A stretch of DNA of 63,006 nt from Peribolospora baueri (Eukaryota; Basidiomycota; Peribolosporomycetes; Peribolosporales; Peribolosporaceae): NCBI GenBank assembly GCA_029717555.1, contig JAMDHS010000111.1, positions 1 through 63,006 of the forward strand, read 5' to 3'. The position numbers were made by a program, and so were the translations under genes. Below the pieces are notes generated by a model, which saw nothing but the letters and a program-made list of their open reading frames with translations, was not told the DNA's origin and made no database searches. How positions within the stretch are numbered: position 1 is the stretch's first letter; each line of letters begins with the position of its first letter. Below are positions 33,308 to 42,600 of the stretch, in pieces.

Positions 33308-34336
33308 GGGAGGGGGATTTATCGTCCCATATGCCTTTCTCCATCCTTCATTTTCTTTTTGTTTCTTTCCCTCCCTCGTGCCGTAGCCATGTAGACTCTA
33401 GACTATACATATAGGCGCCAACCGTCCCGTCCCGTCCCGTCCCGTCTTGCCTTGACTTGCCTTGACGTTTTCCCGCCGTCTTCGCATCCAGTCCAAGCCC
33501 ACCCCACATCTTTCTCGCATCCATCCATCCATCCCACTCACTCCACAGACACTCAGACCCAGACCCAGAACCCCGGCGAAGAACCCCGCCGGTGGCTGTA
33601 CCTATCTCCTTCTCGCCACTCACCATCCCCCTTTCCCGCCTGCTTTCTTCTTCTTCGTCTTCTTCGTCTTCTTCGTTCCCGCTCCCGCATTCGTCGCCAG
33701 ACGGAGTTTCAGTGGACACTACCGCGCGCTTTCTCTTTATTCTTGAAGCATGAACGAATGCATGAAGAATGGTTTTTTTATTGGCGACAGGGACGGAGCG
33801 GTGGAAAGCGAGCCGTCCCAACCCAACCCGTCCTCGTCCTCGTCCTCGTCCTCGTCCTGTCTTGTTTTCGTTCTCTTTTCGTTCCCCTCCTTCCTCTTTC
33901 GTCTCGTCTCGTCTCGTCTCGTCTCGTCTCCGTTCGTTTCGTTTCCGTCTGTGGCCATCAATACCGGTCGACAGACGCGCTTCACTTCACTTCTTCGCTC
34001 TTTGTCTGCCATTCTTTCCTGATCCATCTTATTTACGTGTTGGAAGGGGAAGGGGCGGGGAGGGGGAGAACCGGAACCGGAAGGAAAAAGAGAAAAGCAA
34101 GGCAAGGCAAGAAGGCGTCTCGAGACGTCGTGTCGTCGCTCGCCTTGACCGTCCCCACCGATTGATTACCAGCGCCTGTGTGTGGATGAATGGACGGAAG
34201 GAGGGAAGAAAAGGCAAGGAAAGGGAGGGCGAGGAGCGGAAAGAAAAGAAAGAAAGAGAAAAAAGAAAAAAGCAAAAGGGGATTTCAATCGGTCAGCTTT
34301 CGTCGCTCTTTTCGGAGCGCTCGCTATTTTGGACGG
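33308..34336. repeat. Microsatellite-rich spacer
   Basis: Several short tandem arrays follow one another: cgtcc pentamers at about 33424-33447, ttcttcg/ttcttc arrays at about 33642-33680, cgtcct hexamers at about 33829-33862, and tcgtc pentamers at about 33898-33930. Long open frames here are by-products of these repeats. I see no gene. Confidence 0.65.
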
Positions 34337-35471
34337 TCACGAGACGAAGACGAGGACTGACTTGTAAGGCAAGAACTTGCCGTTGAACGTAATCTTCACC
34401 CTGTCCTCCCCGTGCTCGCCCTTGACCTTTTCGACGTCTCCGTTGACTTTCGGGCGCGTGAGATGGCACAAGGAGAGACGGTCGTCAGCGAAGGAGGAAG
34501 GGGAAGCGAGGAGACTCGACGAAAGGGAGGGCGAGCGGGCGACGGACGCCCGACGCTGGGGCGAATGGGGGAACACTCACAATCGATCAAGGACATGATG
34601 CCGTCTCCGAACTGTCAAATCGAGAGTCGATGAACGCGAGAGGGGACGGTACATGTCAGCAGGGAGACACGCGATTCAAGGCGAACAGTGGATGGATTCG
34701 GGCCCGCGCCGCACCTTCTCATGAATGATGTGCTTGAGGGGGAAACCGTACACGACGATCGCCTCGTAGAGGCGGTAGATGGTCGGGTCTGAACCAAAGG
34801 CGGAAGGAGCGAGCTAGGTTAGACGCGCCGCCCAAACGACCCAAAGCGTGCTCGCGACAGACACGGGGAGAGAGGGGACAAGCACCGCTAGGAGGCATAG
34901 GCCCGAGACCACCCCTGGTGGGCCAAAAGTTCTCTCCCAAGCCCTCCGTGGTGACCGAGGCAGGGATGTCGAGCGCCTTGGCCAGCGCATCGAGGTCCTT
35001 GGGCTCCGGCTTGGCTTGGCCGTACTGGGTTCGTCGGGCGAAGGGGGAGAGAAGGGTGAATGGGACGTTTGGACGATTGGTTGCATCGTCGAGTGGGGGA
35101 GAGACTCACGAAGATTGCAGCGGTGTACCACTCGCTACGTCCGATCGACTTTGCAATCTGCTCAAAGCTCAGACCCTGCGGCGGAACACGACACGTAGGA
35201 GAGAGGGGGGCGGGCACAATGGTCGGCAGGGGAGAAGCATGCGCGCATGAACGCGCGGACGGCCAGTCGACCGTCGACGCACCTTCTTCTGCTTCGCCTC
35301 CATCAGCTGCATGAACACGCCAGGCAGGTGTTCCATGACCTTGGGAGTGGACATAGGAGCGGCACGGACCGGGGATCCAAGAGAGGAGAAGGCGCGAGAG
35401 GTGGCAGGTCGGACGAGGTAGGTGGTGGACCGGTGGAGGGAGGTCCTGAGAGCGGGGGCGAGGGAAAACAT
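34337..35471 (-). CDS. Cyanate hydratase (cyanase)
   Basis: Minus-strand exons: 35283-35471, 35110-35175, 34886-35024, 34715-34788, 34581-34611, 34337-34446; 202 aa. The N-terminal helical domain has GLSFEQIAKSIGRSEWYTAA, then IFYGQAKPEP. The catalytic domain has DPTIYRLYEAIVVYGFPLKH, IIHEK, FGDGIMSLID and ITFNGKFLPYK. Arg and Glu of YRLYE and Ser of GIMSLID match the three active-site residues of E. coli CynS. The enzyme converts cyanate and bicarbonate to carbamate and CO2. A ~39-residue Arg/Ser/Leu-rich extension (MFSLAPALRTSLHRSTTYLV) precedes an internal Met (MSTPKVMEHL) that resembles the usual start. The extreme C-terminus (KSVLVFVS) is uncertain. Confidence 0.9.
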
Positions 35472-36212
35472 GGTGAGTGGGGCTCGGCTTTTGAGCGAAC
35501 TAGGGCAACTTGAGGCGGATAGGGGGTCAACGCTGGGCTCGGCGGAGATCCGGCAGGGTGGGACGAGGGTGGGGATGGTGGTGGGAAGAAGAGGGAACGT
35601 CAGCCGACGCGATGCGAGTCCCCGCCGTGATGCTCCGAGCCGGGAACGTATGAAACGTATGAATGCAAGCGTCGATCACTCGCGCTCGCCCATCGCGGCC
35701 TTTAGTCGCCGATGCCGCAGCCCGCCAAGAGATGCAATGTGGAGATGGATCAGCCGGGACCAAGTGACAAGTCGCCGGGTGCCTCGCACCGACGTGAAGT
35801 GAGCGTGACGACTTCGGTTCTCTGTGCGAGAGTGAAGCGAGCACCGACGTGGCGACGGCCCTACCGCACATGCGCCACGTCTCCTACTACAAAACACTTG
35901 GGTTTGCGACCGGCGCCTCAGGTCGAGCACAGATAAAGAGGAACGGGTGAGCGCGGACGAGACGAGACAAGGAAGATAGCATCAACGCAGGCGTTGATGA
36001 GATGGAAGCGTTTGAGGGGCAGGCGGGCGGAGAGGAAAGGCGCTGACTTCGGCCTCGGCTGGGGTTCCTGGCTTTGATTCTGCGTTGGTTCAGGTCAGGC
36101 ACCCACTAAGGCACAGCGATGCGGCAGCAGTAAGGCGGCACAGACGGACAAAAAAGCTTCGCAAACCCACTCAGAGTCATTTATACACAGGCGCCACGCG
36201 ACACGCTCGGTC
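35472..36212. other. Spacer without an identifiable gene
   Basis: This stretch holds the cyanase promoter on its left side. Short frames on both strands show no recognisable domain. Confidence 0.4.
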
Positions 36213-36537
36213 TGTCACAAATCTCCGCTCAGAATCTCGTGCTCATAGGCTCGGACAAAGGAGCTGTGACGTTGCGAGGTTAGAACAAAGGAGCTGCGGC
36301 GTTGCAAGGTTAGAACAAAGGAGCTATGACGTTGCGAGGTTAGAACATAGGTGCTACGGTGCTGCACCGGTTCATGAAATATAAAGAGAGCCGGACAGGG
36401 CGTCCGCATCTTTCCTCCCCAAGCTAAGAATCCTTTTGTCACCGCCCAGGTTTCCTCCAGAGTTCCCCGTCCAGCATCAGCACCTCTGTCCCAGCCTCCG
36501 CCCCATCCTCGTTCCCGTCCTCGTCCCTGTCCTGACA
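36213..36537 (+). mobile_element. Lone LTR of a Ty3/gypsy chromovirus
   Basis: Starts TGTCA and ends TGACA, giving a 5-bp terminal inverted repeat. Over 36218-36532 it matches the LTR at 44323-44672 in the same orientation at roughly 95% identity by eye. It holds four ~30-bp tandem units (aaaggagctgtgacgttgcg type), a TATA-like atataaag and a CT-rich 3' part. I could not see a clear target-site duplication. It could be a solo LTR or the displaced 5' LTR of the element downstream. Confidence 0.8.
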
Positions 36538-37012
36538 GCTTTGCCAAGTCCTGCTTCCCTGAAGTCGTTGTCATTGCTGTTTGTGTAAATATTACGCCGA
36601 CTTCCACTGTTACCTTACCTTTTATCTACAAGCTTTCAGGCTTTCACTTGGTTGAGGGCAAACCCTACTTCCATTGTTTTTCAACATCAGCAGACACCAC
36701 GCGCTCAGGTGACGCCAATATGAAAAACGCGGTTTGGCAGTCGAGCCGAAATATTAAATATTTAGTTTGACTCTGCACTAAGCGCCGTTCAGATTGAGTT
36801 TGTGGGGGGGCGTGACTCCATACGGCCATTTCTTCCTTTTTTCTTCTCCTTCTCCTTTCTCTTCACCACCAGCACCACCAGCACCACCCTGCCTGGCTCC
36901 ACCGTAAGTCTGCTACGTCCGCTTCATCACATCGCTCAATATATCCTCCTCGTACTATCTCGCCGCCCCTGTCCTCTTTTTGGTCTCCGTTCCATATATA
37001 GACTTGTTCAGC
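36538..37012. other. Spacer between the LTR and the phosphotransferase gene
   Basis: This stretch is more AT-rich than most of the window (aaatattaaatatttag near 36750). It turns pyrimidine-rich at 36830-36990, with tatatag just before the next ATG. It is the likely promoter of the next gene. Confidence 0.4.
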
Positions 37013-37914
37013 ATGCCTTCCTCTCCGGAATCACTGCCTCGAGAACTTCCAAGTCGGACCCCGACACCCGAGTCTAGTGGCACCTGGCCATCCGAACTGA
37101 GCCCCGGCGAGGAGGTTTACAAAAACTTCAAGACAAGGAGCGTTTCCCTTGTCGACGGTCAGATTTTACGAGTGCAGGATCTAGTCGCAGCGGAACCGCA
37201 GACTTTCACTTACAATCTCACGAAAACTACGCCGGAGCCGTACGATTCGTCAAAGCGAATACGACCATTCCCGTACCCGAGGTATACCGCCTTGGAACAG
37301 TCGGTCCCTATGAATTCATGTACCTGGAGAAGATGGAAGGAACTCCTCTGCCGGATGACGACGACGCAGTGATCGACGACAACCTGGTGGCCCAAATACT
37401 AGCTTTTCGGGAGCAGCTACGGTCAATCAAGAGCGACGTGATCCGAGGCTTTGGACCGGACCAGAAGCTTGTTAACCCGCGGCTCACCAGGATGGACATC
37501 CCTCTGTTACTGAAACCGTGTGGATCGGTTCTCGAGTACCTCATTCGCCGTCTTCGCGCCATCGAAAGACCGCACATCGAATCGCTGGATCGCCTGATTG
37601 CCCATTTGGAATCGGGCGCCATTCAGATCGAGCCGTGCGACATCGTTCTCTGTCACGGCGACTTTTCGGCGTGCAACATTCTCGCCAAGGACGGCAAAGT
37701 GACCGCATTGTTGGACTGGGAATATGCTGGCTTCTACCCAGAGTATGAGGAAGACTGTTACGACAACAAGAACGAGCCTCTGCATTACTTGGTATATAGC
37801 GACGCTTGGATGGACAAGTTTCCGACCATAGCCAAGATTGAAAGATGCATCGCGATGGCTAGGAAGGAAAAGGGACATTTGTCCGAGTTCATAGAGTCTA
37901 ATTTCGTCCTCTGA
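37013..37914 (+). CDS. Aminoglycoside phosphotransferase (APH)-like family protein
   Basis: The C-terminal half has the APH kinase-like signature: CHGDFSACNIL (HxDxxxxN catalytic loop) followed by VTALLDWEYAGFYPEYEE (metal-binding Asp). Upstream, the family block VRFVKANTTIPVPEVY and YEFMYLEKMEGTPL is in the same frame as the C-terminal part. The N-terminal start (MPSSPESLPRELPSRTP to VSLVDGQILRV) is in another frame, and the switch falls near 37160-37225. I cannot tell whether a small intron or a frameshift explains it. Such genes are abundant in filamentous and basidiomycete fungi; they phosphorylate small molecules or are uncharacterised, and need not confer drug resistance. It lies between the LTR and the CHAT fragment. 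Confidence 0.7.
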
Positions 37915-38344
37915 TCCGTCCTTCCGTCTTAGGGCCGAGACAGTCGGCATGTACTTCAGTATTAATAGCTGATGCCAACAACAGGAATCCTACCGGTCTG
38001 TCGCCCCTGCTCCCCGCAGTCTCGATACCCCTCCTTCCTGGCCCTCGTCCTGCGAGCTTTCTCCGAGTCGTTTCCCTTGACAACGACCCCCGCAGGGAAA
38101 CCCCTGATGATAGGGTGTGCGCGGTCGAAAGCCGTCTCATGCATGAAAAAAGAACATGGCAATGAGGTCAATGCCTAATGAACAGGAATGGTCCAGAAGA
38201 CGTGCGGCCATCTGAGGTTATCTCCTCTTTGGAGTGGATGAACGGATGGACACGTAGAGGACCGACGGCGAGTGAGTGAGTGGGGGTAGGTATTATCATT
38301 ATCACGCGCGCGACACGCAAAGGCAACGTGACCACGGTCACCAG
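37915..38344. other. Spacer without an identifiable gene
   Basis: Between the APH-like gene and the CHAT fragment. I looked for an upstream exon carrying the CHAT histidine motif and did not find one. Confidence 0.35.
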
Positions 38345-38740
38345 CACGCCGAAAAGCCGATGGAGAGCGCTTTTATCTTGCACGAGGGCCGACGGCTTCG
38401 CCTCTCAGACATCGCCTCTCAGCGGCTTCAGCACTCGGATTTCGCGTTCCTCTCTGCGTGCCATACCGCTGTCGGGGCGACCGGACTGTCGGACGAGTCG
38501 ATCCACCTAGCCGCCGCCCTTCAGTGCGCTGGATTTCGAAGCGTGATCGCAACAACGAAGGCTATTTACGACCAGGACGGTCCAAAGGTCGCCGAGCACG
38601 TCTATCGCCACATGTTTCGAGGCGAGGAAAGGAACGCCACCGACGCTGCTCGCGCCTTAAACGAGGCCGTGTTGGCTTTGCGTCGAGACAAGAGCGTCAA
38701 GGCGGATCGATGGATCCCGTTCGTCCATATTGGCATTTGA
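38345..38740 (+). pseudogene. C-terminal fragment of a CHAT-domain (caspase-like) protein
   Basis: The frame encodes the C-terminal half of a CHAT domain: DFAFLSACHTAVGATGLSDE, SIHLAAALQCAGFRSVIAT, DGPKVAEHVYRHMF, AARALNEAV and RWIPFVHIG. The SACHTA cysteine motif is present. The upstream part of the fold, including the usual histidine motif and the TPR repeats that precede CHAT in fungal proteins, is not seen. A CAG acceptor stands directly before 38345, so it could be a last exon, but no partner exon is visible. I read it as a relic of a TPR-CHAT gene. The neighbours are an APH-like gene and retroelement sequence. Confidence 0.65.
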
Positions 38741-39084
38741 GGCATCGGTTTCAAGTGGGTGAAGTGGGACTGCTGCGCCGTTGTAGGCAAGAAAGAAGGC
38801 AGAGGATGCGTGCAACGACGGCGATAGAACAAGGACCAGGATTGCAAAGACAGAGCTAAAGGGTGTGTACAGGGAAGAACAAGCTAGAACGGATAAAGGG
38901 CCCTAGGAACGAGGAAGGGTGCTGCAAGTCTTTTATAGACAAGCCATGGTGCGGGGCCCGCACAAGAGAGGGCCGGCACGCCGACAGACCACGTGTTGGA
39001 ATTGGCAGCGACGAGCACCGTGGTTACTATTTGCACACGTGTGTTGGACCGCTCTTCGTGTCGATCATCACGCCACAGGATGGG

Positions 39085-39581
39085 CACTTGTATCGCCTGA
39101 AGAGCCGAGTTTCTATCTGTCAGGTCGATGTATGATTTAAATTGAATTGAAGTAAGTCAGTTTTGAAGGTTAGCTTAGCTGAAAAGAGACCAATTTCAAC
39201 CCCCATTTAATCGCCCGTCATTCTTCAGGACAACGGCTATGAAGGCCAGCTAAGCGCAATCTACACGGCCGTGGGTTGAAATTGGTCACGGCCATCGATA
39301 AAAAGCTTCACTTGTGAGATGAAACTATGGCAGAGGTTGCGATCCTTGCCATCGAACTCAGGGGCCGCGTTGTGGCCGTGACCAATTTCAACCCACGGCC
39401 GTGTAGATTGCGCTTAGCTGGCCTTCATAGCCGTTGTCCTGAAGAATGACGGGCGATTAAATGGGGGTTGAAATTGGTCTCTTTTCAGCTAGCCTTCAAA
39501 ACTGACTGACTTCAATTCAAATTAATTCATATATCGACCTCACAGATAGAGGCTCGGCTCTTCAAGTACTTCAGGTGCACA
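39085..39581. repeat. Large imperfect palindrome with an inverted gag fragment as spacer
   Basis: Left arm 39085-39293 and right arm 39374-39581 are inverted copies. The inner 113 bp (39181-39293 against 39374-39486) are identical by eye. Outer parts diverge, with a few substitutions and a small insertion. The first 71 nt of the 80-nt spacer (39294-39364) are an exact reverse complement of 39914-39984, inside the gag region of the adjacent element. A transcript across it would fold into a long hairpin. Confidence 0.85.
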
Positions 39582-39625
39582 AACTGTGGCGAGATGCTCA
39601 ACACACGCACCGCTGCGAGCCATGT
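39527..39625 (-). pseudogene. Last-exon-like tail, inverted relative of the frame ending at 39135
   Basis: On the minus strand, after a tttttgcag acceptor, a 33-codon tail ends KYLKSRASICEVDI. On the plus strand the frame ending at 39135 closes YRLKSRVSICQVDV. The two tails are homologous and lie tail-to-tail at the outer ends of the palindrome arms. The gene family is not recognised and neither copy has a clear full gene. Confidence 0.45.
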
Positions 39626-39689
39626 CTGCAAAAAGAAATAGGTTTAGTGATATGCAAGCGACGAGGAAGCAGTGTCGCACGACGGGAGG

Positions 39690-42600
39690 GACCGGCGATG
39701 ACCGACCGGGTGCCGGTCCGGGTTGAAGACATTATTCTTAGCTTCTTCCAACCCGAGTCGACTCTCCCGTCCCATGGAGGACCAAGGGGAGCTCATGCAA
39801 CGCTCCAGCGGGAAATCGAGCAGCTGAAAGCGGCTCAGCAAGACCCTCCCGCGGCCCAGATCCCCAGCACGCTCACATGGCGCCCCAGGTCTCGGCCGAC
39901 CTCATGGGCCCTCCCCCTGAGTTCGATGGCAAGGATCGCAACCTCTGCCATAGTTTCATCTCACAAGTGAAGCTTTTTATCGATACCAATGCCAACATCT
40001 TTCAGGACGACAAAGCAAAGGTGTCGTACAAAGTCTCGCGTCTCCGGGGTCGTGCCTATCAATGGGTCGAGCCCCATCTCCTCAAGGACAAAGATCCGAT
40101 ACGGACCGACTTCAAGAAGTTTCTCGAGGAGCTTGTCAAGAATCTCGGTGACCCCGACAGGGCTTACAGCGCCATCCGCCAGCTGCAGACGCTCCGGAAG
40201 ACGGGTTCAGTGGCTTCCTACGCCACTCAATTCCAACAGTTAAGCGCACACATCGACTGGAACGACAGTGCGTTGAGGTACCTGTTCTACAAGAACCTCA
40301 AGCCGGCGACGCAGGACTCCCTGGCTTTGTCGGCCGAGAAGCCGACGGACCTTAATGAACTGATCGACCTGGCCATCCGGCTCGACAACAGGAACTATGA
40401 GCGACTCGTCTACCAGAGGGCGAGCTATGGGCCCTATCCTCCGCACGGTTCTCCGCCTCCTCCTCCGCCGGCAGCCGCCTCCAGCTCCAGGCCGCCGATT
40501 GCGTCTGGCGTCGTTCCAATGGACGTGGACGCAACCCAGTCCCGGTTCCATCCTCTCACCCCGGAGGAGAAGACCCGTGGGATCCGGGGTGGGTTGTGCC
40601 TCTACTGTGGCGGGTCTGGGCACCTCGCTCGTAGCTGCCCGGCCAAGGGAAACAGGCCGGTACGGGCTCATGCCACCCTTCCCGCGACCCCGGCCCAGTC
40701 GTCCAGCTCGCCTTCGGCCACTTCCTCCTCAGTCCTCTCGTCATCCGACTCCAGGTACTACTCAAAAAACTAGGTGGCTTGGACCCGCCCATTCCCCCGG
40801 TCCCAAGCCTACCCGTGCTTTGGGGAACCCCTCCAACTCCGTCCCAGTCGCCCAGCTCGCCTCCGGCCGTTTCCTTCGCCGCCCTTGCGCCTTCCGACTC
40901 ACACTTCGTGCTTCCCGTGCGGATCTCCCGCGATAATGCCCCTGCTGTCGACACCATTGCCCTTGCAGACAGTGGAGCGACCTCCAACTTTATTGATCGG
41001 GAATTCAGTGATCGGTACAACCTTTTGCTTTAGGCCAAGGCCCAGCCTCAGCCCTCCTAGTCACCGACGGGCGACCGATCAGCTCCGGGCCCGTCACCCA
41101 TTACGTCGAGACCGGGCTACGCATTAGTTCCCATCGGGAGACCCTCCCGTTTGATGTCACCCGCCTGGCCTGTTATCCCATCGTTTTGGGATCCTCTGGT
41201 TGCGTCGCTATAACCCTTTCATCGACTGGCGGCGCGACAGGCTCCAGTTCACCTCCAGTCATTGCGTCCAATCCTGCGTCGAGAATCCTCCAGTCGTTTC
41301 AGCCGTGCCTCTAGTTCCAGCAGCTCCCCAGTCTACAGAATGTCCCAGCACCGAGGTCGTCCAGGTCACCATCCAGCCCAGCCCCGTTCAGTCCAGTCCA
41401 GCCCGGCCCAGCCCTGTCCAGTCCAACCCAGTTCCGCCGAGTCCAGTTCCCAGCCTCCAGAATGTCCCAGCACCGAGGCCGTCTCCCATCCAGAATCGGA
41501 ACACCTAGCCCAGATCTCAAGCACGCTATCCCAGCAAGGGACCTTCGAGTCCAGCCTTCCCGATGCCCCCGAATACGTCACTGAGCTCAAGAAAAGGGTC
41601 CCAACCACGTATCACGATCTGTTAGCGGCGTTCTCCAAGACCAAAGCCGACACGCTGCCCCACCCAGCGCCCCTACGACCACTCCATCGATCTGGAACCT
41701 GGTACAAACCCTCCTTTCGGCCCACTGTACGCCTTGTCCGAACTGGAGCTCAAAGCCCTCTCCGAATGGATCAAAGAGAACCTCAAGGGCTTCATTCGTG
41801 CGAGCCAGTCCCCAGCCGGAGCCCCCATCCTGTTCGTGAAGAAGAAGGACGGCAGCCTTCGTCTTTGCGTCGACTACAGGGCTCTCAACAAGATCACCGT
41901 CAGGAATCGCTACCCTCTCCCTCTCATAGGCGAAGCGATTGACAGGCTCCGAGGTGCCAAAGTCTTCACCAGACTGGACCTACGCGGCGCTTACAACCTC
42001 CTCCGGATTAAGGAAGGTGACGAGTGGAAGACGGCTTTCAGAACACGCGGCCACTTCGAGTGCCTGGTGATGCCTTTCGGCCTCACCAACGCGCCGGCCT
42101 CGTTCCAGCATCTCATGAACGACCTCTTCCGGGACCTCTTGGACGTGACTGTCCTCATCTACCTTGACGACATCCTGGTCTTCTCCCCAGACGCGGACAG
42201 CCACAGGGAGTATGTCCGGGTTGTCCTGGAACGTCTTATCCGGCATGGTCTCTACGCTAAGGCCGAGAAATGCGAGTTCTCCGTATCGTCGACCGAATTT
42301 TTGGGCTTTATCGTCTCGGATGATGGCGTCTCCATGGCCCCTTCTAAGGTGGACGCTGTCCTTCAGTGGCCGGAACCGGCTTCTGTCAAGGAGCTCCAGT
42401 AGTTTCTCGGGTTCGCTAACTTTTACCGGCGTTTCATCAATGGCTACTCGAGGATCATCAACCCCCTCACCAGACTGCTCAAGAAGGGCGCCAAGTTCAC
42501 CATGGACGCCTCGGCCAAAGATGCCTTCGCCCGCCTTAAGACAGCCGTCACATCAGCTCCGAGCCTGACGCAACGATCCCAGCTTGGAAACCGAAATCGA

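Noticed and set aside
33452-34165. 237-codon plus-strand frame with Ser/Arg/Phe repeats
   Set aside because: It is produced by microsatellites that leave several frames open at once.
37013-37914. Antibiotic-resistance gene reading of the APH-like protein
   Set aside because: The HxDxxxxN and DWE motifs define a broad kinase-like family that is common in fungi; nothing points to aminoglycoside resistance.
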